DNA of 64,000 bases from NCBI RefSeq assembly GCF_016888135.1, contig NZ_JACSWB010000167.1, positions 1 to 64,000 of the forward strand, written 5' to 3'. The stretch comes from Leptolyngbya sp. CCY15150. Its GTDB lineage: Bacteria > Cyanobacteriota > Cyanobacteriia > RECH01. The stretch's first letter is position 1, and each line of letters begins with the position of its first letter. The notes beneath the pieces were generated by a model, which saw nothing but the letters and a program-made list of their open reading frames with translations, had not been told where the DNA came from and made no database searches. The position numbers were made by a program, and so were the translations under genes. Positions 7,591 to 15,698 of this stretch are shown piece by piece.

Positions 7591-9420
7591 TTAGGCGGGG
7601 CGAGCTGCATCGACAGGATCGAGGGCTGGTGGAGCGATCGCTTGGTGAATGGGCAAAAGGATGGTGAAGGTTGTGCCCTGTTGTAGCGTTGAGTCGCACA
7701 GTAATTGACCGCCATGTTTGCTTTCCACGATTTGGCGGCAAATGGATAGCCCCAGCCCGGTTCCTTTGCCGGTGGGCTTGGTGGTAAAGAAGGTGTCAAA
7801 AATACGATCGAGGTGGTCGGGGGGAATGCCAGGGCCGTTGTCAGCAATGGAGATCTGGACGCGATCGCCCTTCTGCAGCGTGGAGATGGTGATGCTAGGC
7901 GATCCGGGGTTGGATCCAATGGCTTGCTCTAGGAGGGCATCAATGGCATTACTAATGAGGTTCATAAACACCTGATAGAGGGAGCCGGTGTAGCCTTCGA
8001 TGGTGGGAACAGAGCCATAACATCGCACCAGTTGAATGCCGCGCTTCAGGCGATTGTGCAAAATCAGGACTGTGTTGTCGATACATTCATGGAGATCTAC
8101 AGGGCGGGGGCGGCTTTCATCAATGCGGGAGAAGTTGCGGAGGCTGAGCACAATTTGGCGAGTGCGATCGGCTCCGAGCTTCATGGACTGCACGATTTTA
8201 GGTAAATCATGCTCAATAAAGAGCAGGTCAATTTCTTCTATCTTATCTTTAACGGAGATAGGAGTATCTGGAATTTCAGTTTGATATAGATGAATTAGAT
8301 CTAGTAAATCTTGAATATAATCATTGGCGTGAATGACATTGCCATAGATGAAGTTAACTGGATTATTAATTTCATGGGCTACGCCAGCCAACATCTGCCC
8401 TAAGCTCGACATTTTCTCGCTCGCAATCAGTTGCTGAGCGGTGGAGGCCTTGAGATCATCTACCAAATGATCCACCTGACGAATGAGATGGTTAAGCGAC
8501 AGGGCCAAAATGCCCACTTCATCACGGGTGGTGACAGGGGCCTGGAGAGAAAAATCGGAGTCTTCCGCAACCCGTTTGGCGATCGCTGTCACGTCTCGCA
8601 GGGGACGAGAGATGGCGCGGCTGGTGTAGATGGCCATCACCAAGGCGATCGCCACCGAGAGAATCACACCTAGACCAATAATCAGCGTGCTGGTGCGCTC
8701 TGCCTGAGCTAGGGCAACATCCGCCGCATCGCCCTTTTCCAGAGCTGTTGCTAGCAAACTATCTAGCGTTTTGGAAAACTGCTCAAGGTCGGTGACGACA
8801 TCGCTGAGTTCAAAGGCCAACAGTTGGTCTTGCACCTGAATCATCGATTCATAGGAGCCTTCTGCCTCAAGCTGGTCGAGCAGCAGTCGCGTTTCCCGGA
8901 AATATTGCCCCACGGAGCGATTGTAGAGCTCTACAGTGGTTTGAAAGCGTTCCCGCTCCCCATTGGAAACTTGGGGGTCGTCTAGCTGATAGGCATGGAT
9001 AAATTCAAACCAGGTGCGCTGAAACTGTTCTGCATGGCTGTTAAACAAGGCCTGTTGCTCTGGCAGGCGATCAGGCTGAAACGTGACGGAAACCACCTGC
9101 TGCTGATGAATGCGGGCATGGAGCAGATTGCTTTGCAGTTGCTGCAGCAACGCGATATCTTCCAGGGTTCCTTCCCGAATCGTTTTCGCCTGATCGCGAT
9201 AGCTCATACTCAGGGAAATGCCGGCCGTGATGCCTACCACCGCCAGCCCCAGGGCCATGAGATAGCCCACAGCAATTTTCTGCCCCACCTTTAAGCGGGC
9301 TAACCATTGCCGAGGTCTCAGGATGGGCAATTGAGTAGACCTCGATGATAAGGATAGCTCTGTCTCTAAATTAGTAGAGCCCTGGGAGAATAAGAGCGAT
9401 ACAGACGATGACTTGGTCAT
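7591..9420 (-). CDS. Membrane sensor histidine kinase (four-helix sensor, HAMP, HisKA, HATPase)
   Basis: A 609-residue sensor kinase. A first membrane helix spans about residues 47-72, then a helical periplasmic or lumenal sensor domain of about 170 residues, and a second membrane helix near 244-267. A HAMP linker follows at about 268-320 (SRPLRDVTAIAKRV...), then the phosphoacceptor box GVAHEINNPVNF with His349. The ATPase domain carries NLISNAIDAL, DNGPGIP and GKGTGLGLSI. The HEINNP form of the H-box is typical of a large cyanobacterial kinase group. Start ATG 9420 is chosen from the protein layout; no strong ribosome site is visible. No response regulator lies next to it, so the partner and stimulus are unknown. 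The kinase at 27905 has a closely similar transmitter. Confidence 0.9.
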   Translation of the reverse strand: MTKSSSVSLLFSQGSTNLETELSLSSRSTQLPILRPRQWLARLKVGQKIAVGYLMALGLAVVGITAGISLSMSYRDQAKTIREGTLEDIALLQQLQSNLLHARIHQQQVVSVTFQPDRLPEQQALFNSHAEQFQRTWFEFIHAYQLDDPQVSNGERERFQTTVELYNRSVGQYFRETRLLLDQLEAEGSYESMIQVQDQLLAFELSDVVTDLEQFSKTLDSLLATALEKGDAADVALAQAERTSTLIIGLGVILSVAIALVMAIYTSRAISRPLRDVTAIAKRVAEDSDFSLQAPVTTRDEVGILALSLNHLIRQVDHLVDDLKASTAQQLIASEKMSSLGQMLAGVAHEINNPVNFIYGNVIHANDYIQDLLDLIHLYQTEIPDTPISVKDKIEEIDLLFIEHDLPKIVQSMKLGADRTRQIVLSLRNFSRIDESRPRPVDLHECIDNTVLILHNRLKRGIQLVRCYGSVPTIEGYTGSLYQVFMNLISNAIDALLEQAIGSNPGSPSITISTLQKGDRVQISIADNGPGIPPDHLDRIFDTFFTTKPTGKGTGLGLSICRQIVESKHGGQLLCDSTLQQGTTFTILLPIHQAIAPPALDPVDAARPA

Positions 9421-9596
9421 GGTGTGACAGGATCCGCAGGTTAACAGAGCAGGCACAGGATGACCCAACACATCTGCCCCTTGGGGACATCTGTCTTGGC
9501 GGCTGTGGATCTGCTCAGGCAGCAATCACCAGGTCTACTGGGGAACGGGCGATCGCTAGGATGATGACGAGACCATCAAGGTGTTCACGTCGGATG

Positions 9597-9610
9597 GAAC
9601 CATGGTTCCA
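9597..9610. promoter_or_regulatory. Perfect palindrome GGAACCATGGTTCC
   Basis: A 14-base exact palindrome in the gap upstream of the kinase gene (about 175 bases before its start) and upstream of the MITE-like element. It could be an operator or a chance palindrome; nothing else identifies it. Confidence 0.3.
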
Positions 9611-9719
9611 TGGAGCAGCATTCTAGACCCCACCCATCTACAGGAGCAAGCTAGCCACGCTAAGTTGCCCATAGGTTGCCCAGTTTGGGGGGTCGTCATA
9701 ACGTTGAGAGACAAAAAGC

Positions 9720-9849
9720 GGCGTTGCTGAATGCAACGATGAAATTGGACCGTGAGCAAGAGGCTCACATGATCTTGGTTGTGCATGGACGGCAAGTGTG
9801 AGCGTTTTGCCCACGGTTGGCGCAAAGCCTCTTGCGATTCAGCAATGCC
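9720..9849. mobile_element. 130 bp MITE-like element with terminal inverted repeats and 5 bp target duplication
   Basis: The left end is GGCGTTGCTGAAT (9720-9732) and the right end ATTCAGCAATGCC (9837-9849), so 12 of 13 terminal bases pair. The flanks are AAAGC at 9715-9719 and AAAGC at 9850-9854, a 5 bp direct repeat as left by transposition. Inside are two hairpins, GTGAGC-AAGAG-GCTCAC (9752-9768) and GTGAGC-GTTTT-GCCCAC (9798-9814), and no gene. This is the layout of a non-autonomous miniature transposon. A decayed copy lies at 6200-6325 and a single end at 56417. The parent element cannot be named from the sequence. Confidence 0.7.
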
Positions 9850-9934
9850 AAAGCCCCATGCTGCTTTAGCTCAGCGGCTTAGAACGCCACAGGATAGTCT
9901 AGATAGCACCCTTAATCGTTTAGCTACACAGTTT

Positions 9935-10681
9935 ATGAAGCTAGGATCTTCCTCTCCTATTATTGGCATTACCACCTACGGGCGCAACACCGACGATCAA
10001 GTCTACCTATTTGCTAACTACCTGGATGCTCTTCGCCGGGCCGGGGCCGTGCCCATTTTGCTCCCACCAGGAGAACACCAGTGCGATCGCCTCCTGTCGT
10101 TGATTGATGGGCTGGTGCTCACGGGCGGCGGCGATATTGACCCCCAACGCTATGGCGGTTCCGGGCATCCCACCATCTATCGGGTGGATCCAGAGCGCGA
10201 TCGCTTTGAGATGCACCTAGCCCAGCTTGCCCTGCAGCAACCGAAACCCATTCTCGGCATCTGCCGGGGGTTGCAGCTTCTCAGTTTAGTCAGTGGTGCG
10301 CAGACCCTTGTGCCCCACATTCCCGATGTGTTTGGCACCCAAACGCTGCACCGTACGGAACAAGCTCGCCCCATTGAGCATCCGGTGTATCTCAATCCCG
10401 GCAGTCGGCTAGCGGCGCTGATGGGGGCCGAGACGATCTCGGTTGTGTCGTGGCATCATCAGGCCGTTGATGTACCGGTACCTGGATGGACGGTCACCGG
10501 TCGGGCCGCGGATGGCCTCCTTGAAGCGATGGAACATGATACCCATCCCTGGGCGATCGCTGTGCAGTGGCATCCAGAAATGTCGCACCCCGATGATCCC
10601 CACCAGTCAGCTCTGTTGACCGCCTTTGTGCGAGCGGCCCAGGCATCCCAAGTTGTCGATCCGGTGCTGCCCCAATCCTAG
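9935..10681 (+). CDS. Class I glutamine amidotransferase-like / gamma-glutamyl-gamma-aminobutyrate hydrolase family (PuuD-like)
   Basis: A 248-residue peptidase C26 family protein. The nucleophile lies in ILGICRGLQLL (Cys110) and the catalytic His-Glu in QWHPE near the C-terminus. LTGGGDIDPQRYGG is the oxyanion strand typical of PuuD-type hydrolases. In other bacteria these cleave gamma-glutamyl-GABA or related gamma-glutamyl amides in the cytoplasm, so a role in polyamine or glutamate recycling is possible but not shown by the neighbours. ATG 9935 begins MKLGSSSPIIGIT, which fits the family start; a longer reading would cross the MITE-like element. It converges with mobA. Confidence 0.85.
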   Translation: MKLGSSSPIIGITTYGRNTDDQVYLFANYLDALRRAGAVPILLPPGEHQCDRLLSLIDGLVLTGGGDIDPQRYGGSGHPTIYRVDPERDRFEMHLAQLALQQPKPILGICRGLQLLSLVSGAQTLVPHIPDVFGTQTLHRTEQARPIEHPVYLNPGSRLAALMGAETISVVSWHHQAVDVPVPGWTVTGRAADGLLEAMEHDTHPWAIAVQWHPEMSHPDDPHQSALLTAFVRAAQASQVVDPVLPQS

Positions 10682-10711
10682 ATGCTGCTTCAGTCATAGG
10701 GGATGCACCGG

Positions 10712-11293
10712 TCAGTTGTGGGGACGGTTCGCTAGATCTTCCGGGCTATTGCAGTTAAACAAAACGGTGCGATCGCTGAGGGGCAACTCCTGCACCTTCA
10801 CGGTGGCCAACCATCCCTGAAAAGAACGGCCGCCTTGGGTAATATAGTCGTCTAACGCTGGCAGCCCAGCTCGATGATAGAAACCGCAGAGCGGCTCCCA
10901 GCGATCGCCACTCCGGGGTAGCCAAGCGACGCCCAGACTGGGCGGTCGATCAGGAAGCTGGGCAACGGAGGGATGGAGAACCGCTGCGGTCAGACAAGGG
11001 AGATCGCAGGCTAGCAGCACGATCCAGTCATGCTTCTCGGGGAGCGATCGCCAAGCCTGCCAGAGTGCCACCAACGGCCCCTGAGCGCCTGCTTCGGGAA
11101 TGAACCGACCGTCCGGGGGCACCTGATCTCGGTAGCGATCGCTCCAGGGCGTGACCACATAGATCGGCAGCCCCAAGCCCTGGGCAACAGCACAGGTGCG
11201 CGTCAGCAACGACTGGCCATCCACCTGAATCAGCGCCTTGTCACGACCCATGCGGGTACTCTGTCCTCCCGCCAAGATCACCGCCGCCGTCAA
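10712..11293 (-). CDS. mobA: Molybdenum cofactor guanylyltransferase
   Basis: Transfers GMP to molybdopterin to make the bis-MGD cofactor used by nitrate reductase and related enzymes. The start reads MTAAVILAGGQSTRMGRDKALIQVDG, which has the nucleotidyltransferase LAGGxSxRMGxDKA signature. It is followed by the metal-binding segment LLACDLP. The length of 193 residues is normal. The start is a TTG at 11293 whose last bases overlap the TGA of the upstream glycosyltransferase (TTGA), suggesting coupled translation; GTG at 11281 is an alternative. The gene fits with narM at 15699, since cyanobacterial nitrate reductase needs this cofactor. Confidence 0.9.
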   Translation of the reverse strand: MTAAVILAGGQSTRMGRDKALIQVDGQSLLTRTCAVAQGLGLPIYVVTPWSDRYRDQVPPDGRFIPEAGAQGPLVALWQAWRSLPEKHDWIVLLACDLPCLTAAVLHPSVAQLPDRPPSLGVAWLPRSGDRWEPLCGFYHRAGLPALDDYITQGGRSFQGWLATVKVQELPLSDRTVLFNCNSPEDLANRPHN

Positions 11294-12564
11294 GCGCCAA
11301 CCTGATTGAGGTAGCGGGCATCAGCTCCCAACAGCAGCTTGCGATAGAGGCGGTCAAGCTGGCTGGCGACTCCATCCCAGCTAAAGTAATCCACCACGCG
11401 ATCGCGGGCCGCCCGCCCCAACTGATCTCGCCAGTCTGGCTGACTGAGAATCTGATCAATCGCTTGGGCAAAGGCCTCCGCATCTCGCACTGGAGCCAAG
11501 AGCCCCGTTTCACCAGGCACCACCGTATACTGCAATCCCCCTACGTCGCTAGCCACCACCGGCGTGCTGCTAGCCATGGCCTCAATGGTCACCAAGCCAA
11601 AGGGTTCGTAGTGGCTCGGCACCACACAAACATCCGCCGCCGCATAGTACAGCGGCAGATCTTCATCAGAAATGCGTCCAGGAAACCAGGTCTGGTCTTG
11701 CAAACCCAGGTCTGCCACCAGTCCCTCGATGCGATCGCGCTCTCGTCCATCGCTGTGCCCTGGACGGCTGCCGCCACCAATAATCAACCGCAGGCGTTCA
11801 TCTTGGCGCAGGTGCGACTGACCCACCGCCCGCACGACGGTTTCAATACCCTTGCGTGGGTCAAAACGCCCGACGTAAAGCACCACCTTGGCATCGGCAG
11901 CTAGCCCTAGGGCTTGTCGAGCCGCCGCCATACTCACATGGCCAAAGCGCTCAATGTCGGTGCCGCAGGGAATCACGTCCACCCGCCCGTAAGACGATAC
12001 CAGCGATCGCAAATGATCCCGCTCTTGGGGACTGGTCGCCACAACCCGCTCCGCTGTCTCCAGACAGCGCCGTTCTACCTCTAGGCGGGTCGTGGCGATC
12101 GCTGGTATCGCATCCATGGATTGATATTTCACAGCGCCGACAGAATGATAGGTATGCACCTGCTGCACCGCTTGATGCTGCTTGAGCTGCATGCCCACCC
12201 AAGACGAAAGCCAATAATTGGTGTGAATCAGCGGAAAGACATGGCCGGTTGATCGCTGGTAGTGCAAGAATTCCTGCACAAACACCGGCAGGTAGTCGAA
12301 GATGTCATCCCGGGGGACAAAGTCTTCTGGCCCTGCCGTTAAGCGGATCGTGCGACAGTTGGGCAAATGCTCAACCACCTGAGGCTGATCGGCATGGGTC
12401 TGTCGCGTAAACATCGACACGTCCCACTCCAAACGTGCCAAGGCCTCACCAACTTGGCGAACATAAACATTTTGTCCACCTGCTTCCTCTCGACCAATAT
12501 CCACGGACGGATCGCCGTGAACTGAAATTAGTGCAATCGATGGATGATGAAGCGAAGAAACCAT
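11290..12564 (-). CDS. GT4 glycosyltransferase, sucrose-phosphate synthase-like
   Basis: A 424-residue retaining glycosyltransferase of the GT-B fold. The N-terminus has LISVHGDPSVDIGREEAGGQ and NVYVRQVGEAL, the acceptor-side signature shared by sucrose-phosphate and sucrose synthases. The C-terminal half has VLYVGRFDPRKGIETV and the donor-binding PSHYEPFGLVTIEAMA. Single-domain SPS-type enzymes of about 420 residues are known in filamentous cyanobacteria, where they make sucrose for osmotic protection. A related glycosyltransferase with another product cannot be excluded. ATG 12564 is chosen; TTG 12582 in frame is possible. The 3' end overlaps mobA by 4 bases although the functions look unrelated. 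Confidence 0.75.
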   Translation of the reverse strand: MVSSLHHPSIALISVHGDPSVDIGREEAGGQNVYVRQVGEALARLEWDVSMFTRQTHADQPQVVEHLPNCRTIRLTAGPEDFVPRDDIFDYLPVFVQEFLHYQRSTGHVFPLIHTNYWLSSWVGMQLKQHQAVQQVHTYHSVGAVKYQSMDAIPAIATTRLEVERRCLETAERVVATSPQERDHLRSLVSSYGRVDVIPCGTDIERFGHVSMAAARQALGLAADAKVVLYVGRFDPRKGIETVVRAVGQSHLRQDERLRLIIGGGSRPGHSDGRERDRIEGLVADLGLQDQTWFPGRISDEDLPLYYAAADVCVVPSHYEPFGLVTIEAMASSTPVVASDVGGLQYTVVPGETGLLAPVRDAEAFAQAIDQILSQPDWRDQLGRAARDRVVDYFSWDGVASQLDRLYRKLLLGADARYLNQVGA

Positions 12565-13310
12565 AGTCTTAACGCTTTCCAAGACTTCAAAAAGTGATCT
12601 AGAAATAAATAGAAATCAAACCCTATACCGCGACCAATCTATAGAAAGACTGGAGTTCATAACGTCCTATCACTACAAAAACAGGATGAGGACATCCGCA
12701 AGGATCCTGCCTAGACTAACGAGACACCTCATCTATTGGCAAAAGCATGGAACATCGCAACATTTCGCAATATTGCTACATACATTTTAACGACCAATCT
12801 TGCTAGCCATTATTGCAAATAGTTAAGAATATCCCTCAGAATCAAACTATGTTCACAGGTAACAGTTTAAGGTCTAAAAAAATTTATAGATTAATGGGGG
12901 AACAATGTCCAGCGATCGCAACTGAGCTTGACATTGATGTTCCTATGACATGAGTTTTTTGAGTTAAGCCATCCGTAGAAACAGGGCATAAATCTTAACA
13001 TCTTAGTCCTAAAAAACTTCGTGGATTTACTGGTTAAGGTTTATGAAAAAGGCTGAGCGAGCCTCTCCTAGGAGTAGGCAAATCAGTCGTCAAGACGACG
13101 TTGGCGTAACATGGGGCATACCCAGTCATTCGTCAAGAAACATGGATATTTCTAATCCTATCCATGACTTTGCAGCATGAAGCTCTCATCGTTTCATAAG
13201 CCGCATCATCGCCTTGAATCGCCACACCTGCGAAGCTTTTCTGGATAGGATGATGGAGCTGAGCAGCCATCCTCTACCTATTCACCCATTATACTTCAAT
13301 TACTTGCTGT

Positions 13311-13325
13311 GGCTGAGACTCAGCC
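13311..13325. promoter_or_regulatory. Palindrome GGCTGAG-A-CTCAGCC
   Basis: Seven-base exact arms around one base, in the gene-free region upstream of the sigma factor. Likely a protein-binding site if functional; no regulator can be named. Confidence 0.25.
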
Positions 13326-13482
13326 GCCATCCACCCAGTTCAAACAGCCATCACTGCCCTACGTAGTCTTCCCTATTCATCTCAGCGAGAATCCTTACGA
13401 CCTTCCGCAAGATCAGCGTCTACGGCAACCCCTATCTTGCCCTAGGATGGCTAGAAATCTATGGGGATGATCGTTCCTCACG

Positions 13483-13510
13483 TTGACATTTTCAATTGAT
13501 ATAGTAGATT
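13483..13510 (+). promoter_or_regulatory. Candidate sigma-70 type promoter upstream of sigma factor gene
   Basis: TTGACA (13483-13488), a 16-base spacer, then TAGATT (13505-13510). This is the best consensus -35/-10 pair in the gap and points toward the sigma gene, but it would give a leader of nearly 680 bases. The -10 overlaps the palindrome at 13506-13526. Confidence 0.4.
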
Positions 13511-13526
13511 CAACATAAGTGAATCT
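13506..13526. promoter_or_regulatory. Inverted repeat AGATTCA-N7-TGAATCT overlapping the -10
   Basis: Exact 7 bp arms separated by 7 bases. Because the left arm overlaps the candidate -10 hexamer, a dimeric repressor bound here could block the promoter. Functional role is inferred only from position and symmetry. Confidence 0.35.
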
Positions 13527-13630
13527 TTAATTGTACGTAGACTATCCCATTTCGCATCAGGTTTAACAGCTTTTATTGCCAGCTAGGCGAAGGATTAATC
13601 TATGGTTCGACTGAGTAACGCGGCTAAATT

Positions 13631-13658
13631 TCAATCTTAAGATCTCAATCTTAAGATC
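13631..13658. repeat. Exact tandem duplication of a 14-mer (TCAATCTTAAGATC x2)
   Basis: Two identical 14-base units, each containing the 10-base palindrome GATCTTAAGATC-type core (TCTTAAGA). It lies about 120 bases downstream of the candidate promoter, within the putative leader of the sigma gene. Confidence 0.6.
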
Positions 13659-13876
13659 AGCTTTAGATTGATCGACCTAACGTCATGCTTCTAGGCAGTC
13701 ATGTTTCTAGACTAATTCAGATGATTAGACCTAGCATCATTAGGCCGAGCGTCAAGATCGAGTGTCAACGGTTGTTTGATCAATTGATGTGCAATCGCAA
13801 CCTTCCATCACGACCTTCAATCATCGTTCATCGATTACTCAGCGATCGCTACTGCCCTAGTGTATGGACAGGGTGA

Positions 13877-13892
13877 TCTAGATCTATCTAGA
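13877..13892. repeat. Inverted repeat TCTAGAT-CT-ATCTAGA
   Basis: Exact 7 bp arms with a two-base centre, directly before the triple 12-mer repeat. Function unknown. Confidence 0.35.
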
Positions 13893-13896
13893 ACGC

Positions 13897-13932
13897 GGGA
13901 CAGAATTGGGGACAGACTTGAGGACAGACTTC
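13897..13932. repeat. Three tandem 12-mers (GGGACAGAMTTG)
   Basis: Units GGGACAGAATTG, GGGACAGACTTG and AGGACAGACTTC follow without gaps. Iterated short direct repeats about 260 bases upstream of a sigma gene are compatible with an array of regulator sites, but replication slippage is the simpler origin. Confidence 0.55.
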
Positions 13933-14194
13933 GAGCTTTCTATTCAACAGTTAGATGATGAGATCACGTCAGGGAGGGAACCTAACCCATTAGCTTCAAC
14001 TTGCTCCGCTGCATCCACGCTCTAAGCGTTAGGGCAAGCGTATCGTCCGCTGCCTTCATGGCTAGCCTTCGATACCCATAGGGAACGATGCATTTCACGG
14101 GCGCAACAGCTTTTTTTAACACCCATCTCAATCAGTCACGTCATCCTATCGATTTACCTCGGCTTCTCCATCGTTTATTCCTTACTCATATCCT

Positions 14195-15394
14195 ATGAAG
14201 GCAACGTCTAATGATCACGACGGTATCTGGCTGACAGAAGGTGCAGAGGCAGATACCGAACAATCTTTACCCCATCCTTCCCAGGCATCTCAAAACGATG
14301 TACCCTCATCGCACTGGCTTGGTCAGATTGCGTCTGACCTATCCGAGGATTTGAGTGGGGATCAAGAGCCCACCATCGATGATACCGAGGCTGTCTTAGA
14401 TAAGCCGGAAGGGACGCGATCGCTCCTGAACTATAGTAAAACTGCCAGTGACGATGCGGTCGGAGCTTTCTTTAAAGAAATGGCGCGCTATCCCCTGCTG
14501 AAGCCTGATGAAGAAGTGACCTTGGCCCAACGGGTGCGGTTTTTGGTGGACATGGAGGAGTGGCGCGATCGCTTAACCGATGAGCAAGGCAGACCACCCA
14601 ACCAGGCTCAGCTAGCTGCCGCCGTTCAGCTCACAGAAGCCCAGCTAGTGCATCAGCTAGCCCTAGGGCGATCGGCAAAGCGGCAGATGGTGCGCTCCAA
14701 TCTACGGTTGGTGGTTTCTATCGCTAAACGCTACCTCAACCGAGGCGTTCCTTTCTTAGATCTGATTCAAGAAGGCGCACTGGGGCTGAACCGGGCCACC
14801 GAAAAGTTTGATCCCGAGAAAGGCTATAAGTTTTCAACCTATGCCTATTGGTGGATCCGCCAAGGGATTACCCGCACGATCGCCAATGATTCGCGGACGG
14901 TGCGCCTCCCGATCCACATTGTCGAAAAGCTGAATAAGCTGAAAAAAGCCCAGCGGGATCTACGCCGGGATCTGCATCGCAATCCCACAGAGCGGGAACT
15001 CGTTGAGGCTTTAGAGACCACCCCCGACCAGTTGCGATCGCTCCAGCAGGTGCGCCGCACGGCCCTATCGCTCAACCATCGGGTGGGCAAGGGCGAAGAC
15101 ACAGAACTGTTGGAACTCTTGGAGGATAGCACCACCCAATCGCCAGAATCCCAGATTAACGACTCGATGATGCGCCAAGATATTTACGCCATCTTGGGGG
15201 AAGTTTTGAACGAACGGGAGCGGGACATCATCGCCCTGCGCTATGGTCTACAAACAGGCGAATCCCATACTCTAGAAGAGGTAGGCGGATTATTCAATCT
15301 ATCGCGGGAACGGGTACGGCAAATTCAAACCAAGGCGATGCGGAAGCTACGACGTCCCCAGGTAGCGGCGCGCCTGCGGGGCTGGTTGCGCTAG
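14195..15394 (+). CDS. Group 2 RNA polymerase sigma factor (SigC-like)
   Basis: A 399-residue sigma-70 family protein. An acidic, poorly conserved N-terminus of about 85 residues precedes region 1.2 ([22 protein letters not shown]). Region 2 has [19 protein letters not shown], the core-binding [16 protein letters not shown] and the -10-recognising [15 protein letters not shown]. Region 3 follows, and region 4 has the helix-turn-helix [19 protein letters not shown]. It lacks the long insert of the primary sigma, so it is one of the non-essential group 2 factors. Length and N-terminal tail most resemble SigC of other cyanobacteria, linked there to carbon/nitrogen and heat responses, but subgroup assignment by eye is uncertain. 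The long upstream region suggests complex control. Confidence 0.92.
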   Translation: MKATSNDHDGIWLTEGAEADTEQSLPHPSQASQNDVPSSHWLGQIASDLSEDLSGDQEPTIDDTEAVLDKPEGTRSLLNYSKTASDDAVGAFFKEMARYPLLKPDEEVTLAQRVRFLVDMEEWRDRLTDEQGRPPNQAQLAAAVQLTEAQLVHQLALGRSAKRQMVRSNLRLVVSIAKRYLNRGVPFLDLIQEGALGLNRATEKFDPEKGYKFSTYAYWWIRQGITRTIANDSRTVRLPIHIVEKLNKLKKAQRDLRRDLHRNPTERELVEALETTPDQLRSLQQVRRTALSLNHRVGKGEDTELLELLEDSTTQSPESQINDSMMRQDIYAILGEVLNERERDIIALRYGLQTGESHTLEEVGGLFNLSRERVRQIQTKAMRKLRRPQVAARLRGWLR

Positions 15395-15502
15395 GGTGAG
15401 AGGAGTCATCGGATGTCATCTGAGAAGCGGGTTGATGGACAAACGTCCTAACCGTAGCGGCGGCTCCGCATCTATGTTGCTAACGTCTCTCCCCTTCGCC
15501 CC

Positions 15503-15607
15503 ATGCCCACCGATCTGATCCCCTTCCTGGCCGGCATCACCCTACTCATTCTCTACCTCCTGTGGTCTGCTGCCACCGAAATGGGTACAAAACCCTGGCG
15601 CAAATGA
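15503..15607 (+). CDS. 34-residue single-span membrane peptide
   Basis: An ATG-to-TGA reading of 34 codons gives MPTDLIPFLAGITLLILYLL continuing to WSAATEMGTKPWRK. It has a short polar head, one helix of about 18 hydrophobic residues and a basic tail, the layout of small cyanobacterial photosynthetic or NDH subunits. It matches none of the Psb, Psa, Pet or Ndh small subunits I can recall. No Shine-Dalgarno motif is visible, but many genes here lack one. It lies 108 bases after the sigma gene and 91 before narM. Could be a real small subunit or a chance reading. Confidence 0.4.
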   Translation: MPTDLIPFLAGITLLILYLLWSAATEMGTKPWRK

Positions 15608-15698
15608 CAGCCAAGTCATGGCACACTCAATGGCACACTAGATCTAAACCCATCAAGACCTTGGGTTCGTGCTCTCTGATGGCTGTTATGCCAAACCG

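Larger units (their letters stand above)
9421..9934. other. Intergenic region holding the MITE-like element
   Basis: A 514-base gap between divergent genes. Its main content is the 130 bp inverted-repeat element at 9720-9849. An imperfect inverted repeat, GGTTCCATGG-type, also occurs around 9597-9612 (GGAACCATGGTTCC). No convincing coding region is seen, and the reading that extends the 9935 gene leftward crosses the repeat element. Confidence 0.6.
12565..14194. other. 1.6 kb gene-free region between glycosyltransferase and sigma factor
   Basis: An unusually long gap for this genome, with visibly lower GC than its neighbours. No reading of convincing length or composition is present. The best short ones are 45 codons from 13043 and 63 codons from 13685, neither with a clear ribosome site. 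It contains a promoter-like pair at 13483-13510, palindromes at 13311-13325, 13506-13526 and 13877-13892, and tandem repeats at 13631-13658 and 13897-13932. It may be a long 5' leader and control region for the sigma gene, a host of small RNAs, or the remains of lost genes. Confidence 0.6.

Noticed and set aside
9779-9934. 52-residue N-terminal extension of the PuuD-like protein
   Set aside because: It is coded by the MITE-like element and its flank, and the family start fits ATG 9935.
13043-13180. 45-codon reading starting MKKAERASPR
   Set aside because: No family, no ribosome site and no hydrophobic or domain pattern; a small protein cannot be excluded.
13685-13876. 63-codon reading in the gene-free region
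   Set aside because: No ribosome site, no recognisable composition or motif, and repetitive surroundings.
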